From contig CBDFFN010000017.1 of the NCBI GenBank assembly GCA_965246795.1, positions 108,513 through 172,512 of the forward strand: DNA of 64,000 nt. Reading direction: 5' to 3'. Under the pieces are notes generated by a model. The model made no database searches. It was not told the DNA's origin and saw only the letters and a program-made list of their open reading frames with translations. Within the stretch, counting starts at the first letter, position 1; each line of letters starts with the position of its first letter. Below are positions 28,228 to 35,927 of this stretch, one piece after another. This DNA is from JAJXWB01 sp965246795 (GTDB lineage Bacteria > Pseudomonadota > Alphaproteobacteria > Rhizobiales > Beijerinckiaceae). A program made the position numbers and the translations under genes.

Positions 28228-29718
28228 GTGAGAACGCTGATCAAGGGGCGCTGGGTCGTTGGCCATGACGATCGCGGGCTAACGCTAATCCCGAACGGCT
28301 GCGTCGTTGTCGAAGGCAAGCATGTCGTCTTCGTCGGACAGAGTTTCGAGGGATCGGTCGACGAAACAATCGACGCAAGCGACCAGCTCGTTGCGCCTGG
28401 CTTCATCGATACGCATGTCCACTCGGGTCATCGCGCCTCGCACAGGCTCATAAGCGATAGTGGCCGCCCGCTCTATTTCGGTCAGCCTTTTCTCGAGATC
28501 AGCGTGCCGAAGGAAGGTCGCACAGTCGCCGGCGATCCGCGCTACCTGCGCCCCGGCGACAAGTCGGTCGACGAAGCGCTCGAACTCAACGCGGCTTTTA
28601 CCGTCGTTGAGCTCTTGCGGAACGGCGTCACGACATTCGTCGAATTCGGATCGAGCCTTGCCGTACAGCGCGCGCTACTCGTCCAGCTCGAACGTTTCGG
28701 CACGCGCGCTTATCTTGGTCCGGGCTACGACTGTGGCCGGTGGGTCGGCGACGAAGAGGGACGCCTGAAGCGGCTCTTTGATGCCGAAGCTGGGCTGCGT
28801 GGTCTCGAACAGGCCATCGCTTTCATCCGCGAGATCGCGGGCGCCTGCGATGGTCGCGTGCGTGGCATTCTTGTACCGCGGGAAGTCGAGACATCGACCG
28901 TCGAGCTTCTCGAAAAAACTCTAGCCGCAGCGAACGAGCTCGATGTGCCGATGGCGACGCATGCCGCATACAGTGTGCTCGAATTCCACGACATCGTGCG
29001 ACAGCATCAAAAGACGCCGATCGAGCTGCTGCACGACATCGGCATGCTGCGACCGACTTTGAACATCGGTCATGGCAACTTCATCGCCGACGATCCCAAT
29101 CTCAATTATTCCGGCGCCCGCGATCTCGCGCTCATGGGCGATGCGCATTGCTCGATCTCGCATTGCCCGATCAACATCGCGCGACGTGGCCGCACGTTGC
29201 GCGATTGGCACTCCTACCGAAAGGCCGGCGTCAACATCTCGATCGGATCGGACACCTATCCGCGAGACATGGTGATGAACATGCGCACGGCATCGCTGAT
29301 GGGAAAGACGATCGGGCACGATTACTTCAAGGCGCCGGCCGGCGAGGTGTTCGAGGCCGCGACTCTCGGCGGTGCGAAGACACTCGGTCGCGAGGACCTC
29401 GGGCGACTCGCGCCGGGCGTTGTTGCCGATCTGATCACCATCCGGCTTTCCGGCGAGCGCTCGCTGCGCTACGGCCCGGTGCGCGATCCGATCAAGAGTC
29501 TTGTCGAATGCGGCGTTGGTGACGACGTCGACACCGTGATGGTCGACGGGATTGTTCGCATGCGAGGCGGCGAAATTCCGGGACTGGACATCGCGAAGCT
29601 GGCTGCGGACGCGCAGAGTGCCGGCGAAGCCGTGTGGGCATCGGTGCCCGAATGGGACCCGCGCGGCCGCACGGCGGAAGAAGCCAGTCCGTGGTCGTTG
29701 CCGTTTGCCATGATCTGA
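28228..29718 (+). CDS. Amidohydrolase family metal-dependent hydrolase
   Basis: A 496-residue amidohydrolase of the cytosine/SAH deaminase-like superfamily. Metal-binding residues appear in DTHVHSGH (HxH), a central histidine in MATHAAYSV, a further histidine in NIGHGNF and the aspartate in IGSDTYPRD; the composite beta-sandwich is formed by N- and C-terminal segments (LIPNGCVVVEGKHVVFVG and VMVDGIVRMRGGE). The exact substrate is not evident. GTG at 28228 is preferred over TTG at 28222 on spacing to CGGAGA. It sits between two binding-protein genes, suggesting hydrolysis of the ligand they bring in. Confidence 0.85.
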   Translation: MRTLIKGRWVVGHDDRGLTLIPNGCVVVEGKHVVFVGQSFEGSVDETIDASDQLVAPGFIDTHVHSGHRASHRLISDSGRPLYFGQPFLEISVPKEGRTVAGDPRYLRPGDKSVDEALELNAAFTVVELLRNGVTTFVEFGSSLAVQRALLVQLERFGTRAYLGPGYDCGRWVGDEEGRLKRLFDAEAGLRGLEQAIAFIREIAGACDGRVRGILVPREVETSTVELLEKTLAAANELDVPMATHAAYSVLEFHDIVRQHQKTPIELLHDIGMLRPTLNIGHGNFIADDPNLNYSGARDLALMGDAHCSISHCPINIARRGRTLRDWHSYRKAGVNISIGSDTYPRDMVMNMRTASLMGKTIGHDYFKAPAGEVFEAATLGGAKTLGREDLGRLAPGVVADLITIRLSGERSLRYGPVRDPIKSLVECGVGDDVDTVMVDGIVRMRGGEIPGLDIAKLAADAQSAGEAVWASVPEWDPRGRTAEEASPWSLPFAMI

Positions 29719-29725
29719 TCTGGCG

Positions 29726-30535
29726 ATGCTTGGCGTCAACGCGCGTATGTACAGCGTGACGCTGGCATCGACCGCGGGCTGGGCGGCGATTTTCACGTGG
29801 CTTCGGAAAAAGACAGGCGTCGCGCTCGAGATCGTAGATCATCCGCCGCCCGCGCCGCTTGCGGACCTCTGGCGACGACCGCAGCTCGGCTGCGTCGTCA
29901 TGTGCGGCTGGCCGTTCGCTTCCGCCGGCCCGCGGCCACATCTTCTCGCCGCGCCCGTCCCCTCATCCGCGCGATATCATGGCAAGCCCGAATATTGGTC
30001 CGACCTTGTCATCCGTGCGGATAGTCCGTTCGAGCAGCTGAAGGACACATTCGGCGGTACGATCGGCTGGACGATCGAAGACTCGCATTCCGGGTTCAAT
30101 ATGATGCGGCATCATCTACTCCCGTACCGCCGCGCGAACGATCAAAAGTTGTACGCACGATCTGTCGGAGGCCTCGTCAATCCGCTTGGCGCGCTGAATG
30201 CCGTTGCCGAAGGACGTGTCGATATCGCGCCCATCGACAGCTTTTGCCACGACTTGTTTCGTGCTGCGGACCATCCATTGACGCGCCAGGTGCGCATCAT
30301 CGATCAGACAGCGCCTTCGCCCATCCCGGTGTTGATGGCGTCGCACGATGTCGAAAAATCACAGGCGCGCGCATTGTCGAATGCTTTGCTCGAAGCGCAC
30401 AGCGAGCCGAATATGGCTCCGCACCTTGAGGCGGCGCAAATCGCGCGCTTCGTCCGCCCCGAAGTCGAAGGCTATGCGCGCGGAAAAATGCTCGACGACG
30501 CAGCACGCAAGGCCGGCTATTTCATGCCGGCCTAA
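29726..30535 (+). CDS. PhnD-like phosphonate/phosphate-type binding protein without signal peptide
   Basis: A 269-residue protein resembling PhnD-type ABC binding proteins: YWSDLVIRADSPFEQLKDTFGGTIGW, EGRVDIAPIDSFCHDLF and TAPSPIPVLMAS (each split here from longer conserved stretches) match that fold. No signal peptide is seen at the ATG used, so either it acts in the cytosol or the true start differs; no upstream in-frame alternative with a signal peptide is evident because the amidohydrolase ends 7 bases before. Ligand unknown. Confidence 0.65.
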   Translation: MLGVNARMYSVTLASTAGWAAIFTWLRKKTGVALEIVDHPPPAPLADLWRRPQLGCVVMCGWPFASAGPRPHLLAAPVPSSARYHGKPEYWSDLVIRADSPFEQLKDTFGGTIGWTIEDSHSGFNMMRHHLLPYRRANDQKLYARSVGGLVNPLGALNAVAEGRVDIAPIDSFCHDLFRAADHPLTRQVRIIDQTAPSPIPVLMASHDVEKSQARALSNALLEAHSEPNMAPHLEAAQIARFVRPEVEGYARGKMLDDAARKAGYFMPA

Positions 30536-30547
30536 AGCTTTGATCGA

Positions 30548-32038
30548 TTACACGCCCGTCGGATAATTCGGGCTCTCGCGCGTGATCGCCACGTCATGCA
30601 CGTGGCTTTCGCGCAGACCTGCACCGGAGATGCGCACGAAGCGCGCGCGTTCCTGCAAATCCGGGATCGTCGCCGCACCGACATAGCCCATCGCAGCACG
30701 CAATCCGCCCGCAAGCTGATGCAAGATCGGCGCGGTCGGCCCACGATAGGGCACCTGCCCTTCGATGCCTTCCGGCACCAGCTTCATCTGGTCCTTGATG
30801 TCCTGCTGAAAATAGCGATCGGCCGAACCGCGCGCCATCGCGCTAACAGACCCCATGCCGCGGTATGATTTGAACGAGCGGCCCTGGTAGAGAAACACCT
30901 CGCCGGGACTCTCGTCCGTGCCGGCAAGCAACGAGCCGATCATCACGCAATCGGCGCCGGCGGCGATCGCCTTCGCGAGATCGCCGGAATATTTGATGCC
31001 ACCGTCGGCGATGACAGGCACATCGGCCTTACGCGCTGCGGCCGCCGCTTCGAGGATCGCCGTGAGCTGTGGCACGCCGACGCCGGCCACGATACGCGTC
31101 GTGCAGATCGAGCCCGGCCCGATGCCGACCTTGATCGCATCCGCGCCCGCGTCGATCAGCGCCTGCGCACCATCGCGCGTCGCAATGTTGCCGGCGATGA
31201 TCGAAACCTTGTTCGAGATGCGCTTGATGCGACGCACCTGATCGAGCACCGACTGCGAATGGCCATGCGCGGTGTCGACGATGATGCAGTCGACGCCGGC
31301 ATCCATGAGACGCTCGGCTCGCTCGTAGCCGGCGTCGCCGACCGTCGAGGCCGCCGCAACGCGCAGACGTCCTTCTGCATCCTTGCAAGCGTTGGGATAA
31401 AGCGTTGCCTTCTCGATGTCCTTCACGGTCACGAGGCCGACGCAGCGCCCGTCCTCGTCTACAACGAGAAGTTTCTCGATCCGATGATGATGCAGCAGCT
31501 TGCGCGCTTCATCTTTCGCAACGCCTTCGCGCACCGTGATGAGTTGCTTCGTCATCAGTTCCGACACGGGTTGCTTCGGATCGGCGGCGAAGCGCACGTC
31601 GCGGTTTGTGAGAATGCCGATCAGCCGCCCCGCCCGGCCGTTCGATGCGTGCTCGACGACCGGCACGCCGGAGATCGAATGCCGGCTCATCAGGGCCAGC
31701 GCATCGGCGAGCGTCTCTTCAGGGAAAATGGTGATCGGGTTTACCACCATGCCGCTCTCGTAGCGCTTCACCTTGCGCACTTCTTCGGCCTGTTCCGCAG
31801 GCTCGAGGTTACGGTGAATGACGCCGATGCCACCGGCCTGCGCCATCGCGATAGCGAGCCGTGCCTCAGTGACAGTGTCCATCGCCGAGGAAATGATCGG
31901 AAGATTGAGGGAAATCTCGCGCGTCAGGCGAGAGCGCACATTCACGGCGCCCGGCAGAACCTCGGAATGGCCGGGCAGCAGCAGCACATCGTCGAAGGTG
32001 AGCGCTTCGGGAAATGTCAGGAGCGATTCAATTTGCAT
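30548..32038 (-). CDS. guaB: Inosine-5'-monophosphate dehydrogenase
   Basis: Oxidises IMP to XMP with NAD+, the rate-limiting step to GMP. The 496-residue protein starts MQIESLLTFPEALTFDDVLL, carries two CBS domains inserted in the barrel (about residues 95-215), the catalytic cysteine loop GPGSICTTR near residue 310, and the flap SYRGMGSV. The ATG at 32038 is used; an upstream TTG at 32047 is in frame but less likely. A candidate promoter lies just upstream (32061-32089). Confidence 0.96.
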   Translation of the reverse strand: MQIESLLTFPEALTFDDVLLLPGHSEVLPGAVNVRSRLTREISLNLPIISSAMDTVTEARLAIAMAQAGGIGVIHRNLEPAEQAEEVRKVKRYESGMVVNPITIFPEETLADALALMSRHSISGVPVVEHASNGRAGRLIGILTNRDVRFAADPKQPVSELMTKQLITVREGVAKDEARKLLHHHRIEKLLVVDEDGRCVGLVTVKDIEKATLYPNACKDAEGRLRVAAASTVGDAGYERAERLMDAGVDCIIVDTAHGHSQSVLDQVRRIKRISNKVSIIAGNIATRDGAQALIDAGADAIKVGIGPGSICTTRIVAGVGVPQLTAILEAAAAARKADVPVIADGGIKYSGDLAKAIAAGADCVMIGSLLAGTDESPGEVFLYQGRSFKSYRGMGSVSAMARGSADRYFQQDIKDQMKLVPEGIEGQVPYRGPTAPILHQLAGGLRAAMGYVGAATIPDLQERARFVRISGAGLRESHVHDVAITRESPNYPTGV

Positions 32039-32060
32039 AGGTGCCAACTTTCGCCCAGGG

Positions 32061-32089
32061 ACTATAATCCGCCGGCGCCGTCATGTCGG
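32061..32089 (-). promoter_or_regulatory. Candidate sigma-70-type promoter of guaB
   Basis: On the minus strand CCGACA (32089-32084) and TATAGT (32066-32061) are separated by 17 bases, giving 4 of 6 and 5 of 6 matches to TTGACA and TATAAT. Transcription would start about 15 bases before the guaB ATG. Prediction by eye only. Confidence 0.35.
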
Positions 32090-32204
32090 GATCAGAGGGG
32101 TTGGCAGCGGCTCATAGCACCCTTGTGACAGCAGCAGAAGCGTTTTGGCGCGGCAGGGAACGCACAGGTGTGGATCGCGCAGGTCTGGGCCTGGTTGGCT
32201 TTGC

Positions 32205-32309
32205 CTAGTGCCGTAGGGCGGCGCCGACCTTTGGCAGCACGATGGGCGTCGGCGCCTTTACGGATACAGCCGCCTTCACCGGCGTCGCGCCTGCTGTCCG
32301 GACCAATAC
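32205..32309 (-). pseudogene. Remnant copy of the C-terminal tail of the tandem-repeat protein
   Basis: In the same frame as the preceding 866-residue gene, after its TGA stop and one more in-frame TAG, 34 codons read VLVRTAGATPVKAAV... and end LPKVGAALRH followed by TAG. The real gene ends LPKAGAAILRH. The shared ending, with VL-R and TP-K spacing before it, indicates a degenerate second copy of the C-terminus, left by a tandem duplication at the 3' end of the repeat gene. Confidence 0.5.
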
Positions 32310-32348
32310 CTAGACGATGGGCGCCAATCCTGAACCACCATCCCTCGG

Positions 32349-34949
32349 TCAGTGCCTCAGTATCGCAGCGCCCGCCTTGGGCAATTCGATCTTCGCAGGT
32401 TTGAACGGCGTCGACGAAACGACAGGTCTCGCCAGCACCATCGGTTTCCCCGCCTGTGCCGACACCTTCGGCTTCGCATCGAGAGACGTGGACCGCCGCA
32501 TTAGCGCTTTGACCGAGTCGACAGCACGCAACGGCTTCGATGAAATCGTCGCCCTTGTTGCGCCGATCGACGCCGCTTTTGCGGCCTCGCTTCTGCTGGC
32601 CGAGGCGCGCGGCTCGGTCACCAGCCGTTTGCCGATGAATGGAATCGCGATCTTCGCCGCACCGGCTGCCGCCGCACCGGCCGCGCCGACGGCCGCAGCA
32701 TTCGCAGCAGGCGCAACTGCGCCGACGCCGCCGGCTTTCGTCTCACGTTTGCCGATCTCGGAATCGAGCGCAGCGAGTTTGCGCAAATCTGCCGAGCGCG
32801 TGCCGTTGCCGCCTTTCGCGACGTCGGTCTCGAGCTTGTTCCGCTCGGCGACCTTCGCCTCGATCTGCTTGCGCTCGGCCGGCGTCGGATCGCGACCCAG
32901 CGCCAGCGCCATGTTGACGACAGCGAGTTCGACCGGGTTCGACAGGTCGACGCGCTTCGTTGGCTCGCGGAAAATACCGATTTGGTCAGGCGCTGGCTTC
33001 TGCTTGATCAGATAGGCCTGCTCGCCGAGCAGCACTTCTTTCCGACTTTCGTCCGTCGTGAACGGCTTGCCCTGTGCGAGTTCCTTGTCGAGCGCCGCAA
33101 GCTTGCCAGCGGCGACGTAGGCGTCCGGTTTTTTCCTGGCGATATCGATCTGGAGCTTCTCGCGTTCGGAGATCTTCGTTTCGAGTTGCTTGCGCTCGGC
33201 GGGCGTCGGATCACGGCCCAACGCCAACGTCATATTGACGGCGGCGAGTTCCACCGGATTGTACTGACTGCGCTTCGTCGGCTCCCGGAAAATACCGATC
33301 TGATCGGGCTTCTGCTTGCTGAGATAGGCCTGCTCACCGAGAAGGACTTCCCTCTTCGATTCGTCGGACGTGAACGGTTTTCCCTTCAGGATTTCGTTGT
33401 CCAAAGCCGCCAGCTTCCCGGCCGCCACGAACGTGTTGGCGCCGTTCCTGTTCACGTCGATCTGCAGCTGCTGACGTTCGGCGACCTTGCTCTCGAGCTG
33501 TTTACGCTCGTCGGGCGTCGGGTCGCGTCCGAGCGCCAGCGTCATGCTGACGACAGCCAGTTGCATCGTGTTCGACGGGCCCAAAGGCTGCTTCGTCGGC
33601 TCACGAAAAATGCCGATCTGATTGGGCGAGTCAGGCTTCTGCTTCTGGAGATACGCCTGCTCGCCGAGTAGAACTTCGCGTTTCGATTCAGCCACCGTAA
33701 GGGGCTTGCCCTGCGCGAGTTCCTTGTCGAGTGCCGCGATCTTGCCGGCTGTTTCAAATGTCGTCGGCGTCGACCTCCCCAAGCTTGCCTGAAGCTTGTC
33801 CCGCTCGGCGACCTTACCCTCAACCTGCTTGCGCTCGTCCGGCGTGAGATCGCGACCGAGCGCCAGCGCCGTGTTGATGACGGCGAGTTGCGTCGGATTG
33901 GATTGGTCGACGCGCTTCGTCGGCTCCCGGAAAATACCGATCTGATCGGGCGCCGGTTTCTGTTTTTGCAGATAAGTCTGTTCGCCGAGAAGGATCTCTC
34001 TCTTCGATTCGGCCGCCGTGAACGGCTTGCCCTGCGCGAGTTCCTTCTCGAGCGCCGCAAGCTTCCCGGCCGTCTCGTAGGTCGTCGCTGTCGGCTTGCT
34101 CATCGCACTCTGAAGCTTGTCCCGCTCGGCGACCTTGCTCTCGATCTGCTTGCGTTCTTCGGGTGTCGGATCGCGGCCATGAGCCAGTGTTGCATTGATC
34201 ACGGCAAGCTGCACCGGGTTCGAACGATCGACCTGTTTCGTCGGCTCACGAAAAATGCCGATCTGATCTCCAAGGGGATTCTGCTTTTGAAGATAGGCTT
34301 GTTCGCCGAGCAACACCTCTCGCTTCGTATCGTCTGCGGTCAGGGGTTTGCCCTGCGTGAGTTCCTTGTCGAGCGCCGCAATTCTGCCGGCGGTCACATA
34401 GGAATCGGCCTTGCCCTTACTCAGATCGCTCGTCAGTTTCTCGCGTTCGAGCGTCTTGTCCTTCAACACCTTCTGCTCGTCCGGCGTCGGGTTACGCCCA
34501 AGTGCAAGCGTCATGCTGACGACGGCAAGCCGTTCGTCATCCTTTTGCGTGAAAGCATCCCGGCCTGTTCCTGCACCGGATTGCTTCCCGACAACCGCGT
34601 CGGTTTTCATCCTCGCCTTGATCAGGATGTCCTGCTCGGCCAGCAGCGTTTCCTTCTTCGTTTCATCGGGCGAGAAGGGTTTGCCGCGCGCGAGTTCCTT
34701 GTCCGACACAGCGAGCTTCGCCATCTCCGCCGATCGTCCGTCGTCGCCACGTGCGATCGAGGCCTGAAGCCGATCGCGTTCCGCAATCATGGCGTTTGTT
34801 TCTACCGGCAGAGGATCGCCTTGCGCGAAACCCGGCGCGGGAAATGCTGTCAGCAGCGGCAGAAAAGATGAAGCCAGAAAACAGGTACGCAACATCTTTG
34901 ATGAAACGCGCTGACCTGTTCGAAGCGCGATGCGAGGTGCCACTGCCAT
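32349..34949 (-). CDS. Secreted protein of tandem ~105-residue repeats
   Basis: An 866-residue protein I do not recognise. Residues 1 to about 42 are a signal peptide (ending AFPAPGFAQ). Then come a diverged partial unit and six repeats of about 102-108 residues. Each full unit begins DQIGIFREPTK, continues with LAVVNMTLALGRDPTPDERK, a charged coiled-coil-like helix (KVAERDKLQ), AGKLAALDKELAQGKPFT and ends REVLLGEQAYLQKQKP. The last unit gives way to an Ala-rich region (about 725-770) and a basic tail ending LPKAGAAILRH. The repeats are highly charged and probably helical. ATG at 34949 follows AGAGGAG by 9 bases; an upstream ATG at 34985 is in frame. Function unknown; an extracellular or periplasmic structural or binding role is inference. 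Confidence 0.75.
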   Translation of the reverse strand: MAVAPRIALRTGQRVSSKMLRTCFLASSFLPLLTAFPAPGFAQGDPLPVETNAMIAERDRLQASIARGDDGRSAEMAKLAVSDKELARGKPFSPDETKKETLLAEQDILIKARMKTDAVVGKQSGAGTGRDAFTQKDDERLAVVSMTLALGRNPTPDEQKVLKDKTLEREKLTSDLSKGKADSYVTAGRIAALDKELTQGKPLTADDTKREVLLGEQAYLQKQNPLGDQIGIFREPTKQVDRSNPVQLAVINATLAHGRDPTPEERKQIESKVAERDKLQSAMSKPTATTYETAGKLAALEKELAQGKPFTAAESKREILLGEQTYLQKQKPAPDQIGIFREPTKRVDQSNPTQLAVINTALALGRDLTPDERKQVEGKVAERDKLQASLGRSTPTTFETAGKIAALDKELAQGKPLTVAESKREVLLGEQAYLQKQKPDSPNQIGIFREPTKQPLGPSNTMQLAVVSMTLALGRDPTPDERKQLESKVAERQQLQIDVNRNGANTFVAAGKLAALDNEILKGKPFTSDESKREVLLGEQAYLSKQKPDQIGIFREPTKRSQYNPVELAAVNMTLALGRDPTPAERKQLETKISEREKLQIDIARKKPDAYVAAGKLAALDKELAQGKPFTTDESRKEVLLGEQAYLIKQKPAPDQIGIFREPTKRVDLSNPVELAVVNMALALGRDPTPAERKQIEAKVAERNKLETDVAKGGNGTRSADLRKLAALDSEIGKRETKAGGVGAVAPAANAAAVGAAGAAAAGAAKIAIPFIGKRLVTEPRASASRSEAAKAASIGATRATISSKPLRAVDSVKALMRRSTSLDAKPKVSAQAGKPMVLARPVVSSTPFKPAKIELPKAGAAILRH

Positions 34950-35024
34950 GATCTTCGACTCCTCTGAATGCGTCTTCTGTAGCAAGAGATGGGGCTCGGC
35001 CCCAACGCCTTCCGCGGGCGGACC

Positions 35025-35927
35025 TTAACGCCGCGCCCCCGTTTTGAGGAAATCCAGCAACGCCTCGGCCGTGCCCTTTGGATCAGCTTCGGGAAAAAAG
35101 TGGCCGCCATCGACGGCATGTCCACGCACATCCGTCGCCCAGGCGCGCCAGATCGCCAGCGGCCCGCCTTCGTCCGTGTACCACGTGTCGAGCGGTCCAC
35201 ATTTCGCCCACAGCACGAGTGTTGGCGCAGCGATGTGATGACCGGCTGTACGATCCGCGCGATCGTGAGTGCGGTCGATGCCGGCGGCGGCGCGATATTC
35301 CTCGCAGATCGCATGCGCGTGGGCAGGATCGCGTAAAGCCGCGATGTAGGATTCACGCACATCGGCGGGAAATTTTTTGCGCGGCGTCCCCCAGCCGCCG
35401 AGCGCCGCATCCACGATTTTGTCTGCGCATGTTGTGAGGATCGTCTCCGGCAGCGGCGATGGCTGCGCGAGCAACAACCACGGCATATACCCAAGCGCGA
35501 AATCCGCATTCGCGCGATCCCACGCTTCACCGGTGGGAACGATGTCAAAAATGGCCAATCGTTCGACAACATCGGGATGATCGAGCGCCATGCGATAGGC
35601 AACGCGCGCGCCGCGATCATGACCGGCAACACAGAAGCGCGGGAAGTTTAGCGCCGCCATTGCCTCGACGAGCGTCTTTGCCATCGCGCGTTTCGATTGT
35701 TGCGCATGATCCGGTTGTTCCGAAGCACAGGCGCTTTGCCCGTAGCCAGGCAAGTCCGCACACACGACCGTATGGCTTCGCGCCAGCAGCGGCACGAGAT
35801 CGCGCCACATCAGATGCGTTTGCGGAAATCCGTGCAGCAGAAGGAGCGGCGGACCGTCGCCGGCGACGGTGACGAAGAGGTCGCCGCACGACGTTGGGAC
35901 GAGAAAGCCGTCGCTATGCCGCTTCAT
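35025..35927 (-). CDS. Alpha/beta hydrolase, fluoroacetate/haloacetate-dehalogenase-like
   Basis: A 300-residue hydrolase close in motif order to haloacetate dehalogenases: HGFPQTHLMWR, ADLPGYG, RAMAK, AGHDRGARVAYRMALDHPD (split motif; nucleophile Asp followed by the two Arg that bind the carboxylate), FDIVPT, LLAQPSPLPE, EEYRAAAGID and GGHFFPEADP with the catalytic His. In characterised fluoroacetate dehalogenases a His-Trp-Tyr set holds fluoride; here Trp and Tyr are retained but the His position reads Pro (YMPW instead of YWHW), by eye alignment. Start at ATG 35927; GTG at 35942 is possible. It overlaps the 3' end of the flavoprotein gene by 14 bases. Confidence 0.75.
   Translation of the reverse strand: MKRHSDGFLVPTSCGDLFVTVAGDGPPLLLLHGFPQTHLMWRDLVPLLARSHTVVCADLPGYGQSACASEQPDHAQQSKRAMAKTLVEAMAALNFPRFCVAGHDRGARVAYRMALDHPDVVERLAIFDIVPTGEAWDRANADFALGYMPWLLLAQPSPLPETILTTCADKIVDAALGGWGTPRKKFPADVRESYIAALRDPAHAHAICEEYRAAAGIDRTHDRADRTAGHHIAAPTLVLWAKCGPLDTWYTDEGGPLAIWRAWATDVRGHAVDGGHFFPEADPKGTAEALLDFLKTGARR

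Noticed and set aside
32168..33015. Plus-strand frames around the 3' end of the tandem-repeat gene
   Set aside because: They are antisense shadows of the repeat gene and its decayed tail, without initiation signals.
32349..34700. Regular ~315-base repeats considered as a CRISPR-like or satellite array
   Set aside because: The repeats are in frame codons of one long gene with amino-acid conservation, so they are protein repeats, not an array.
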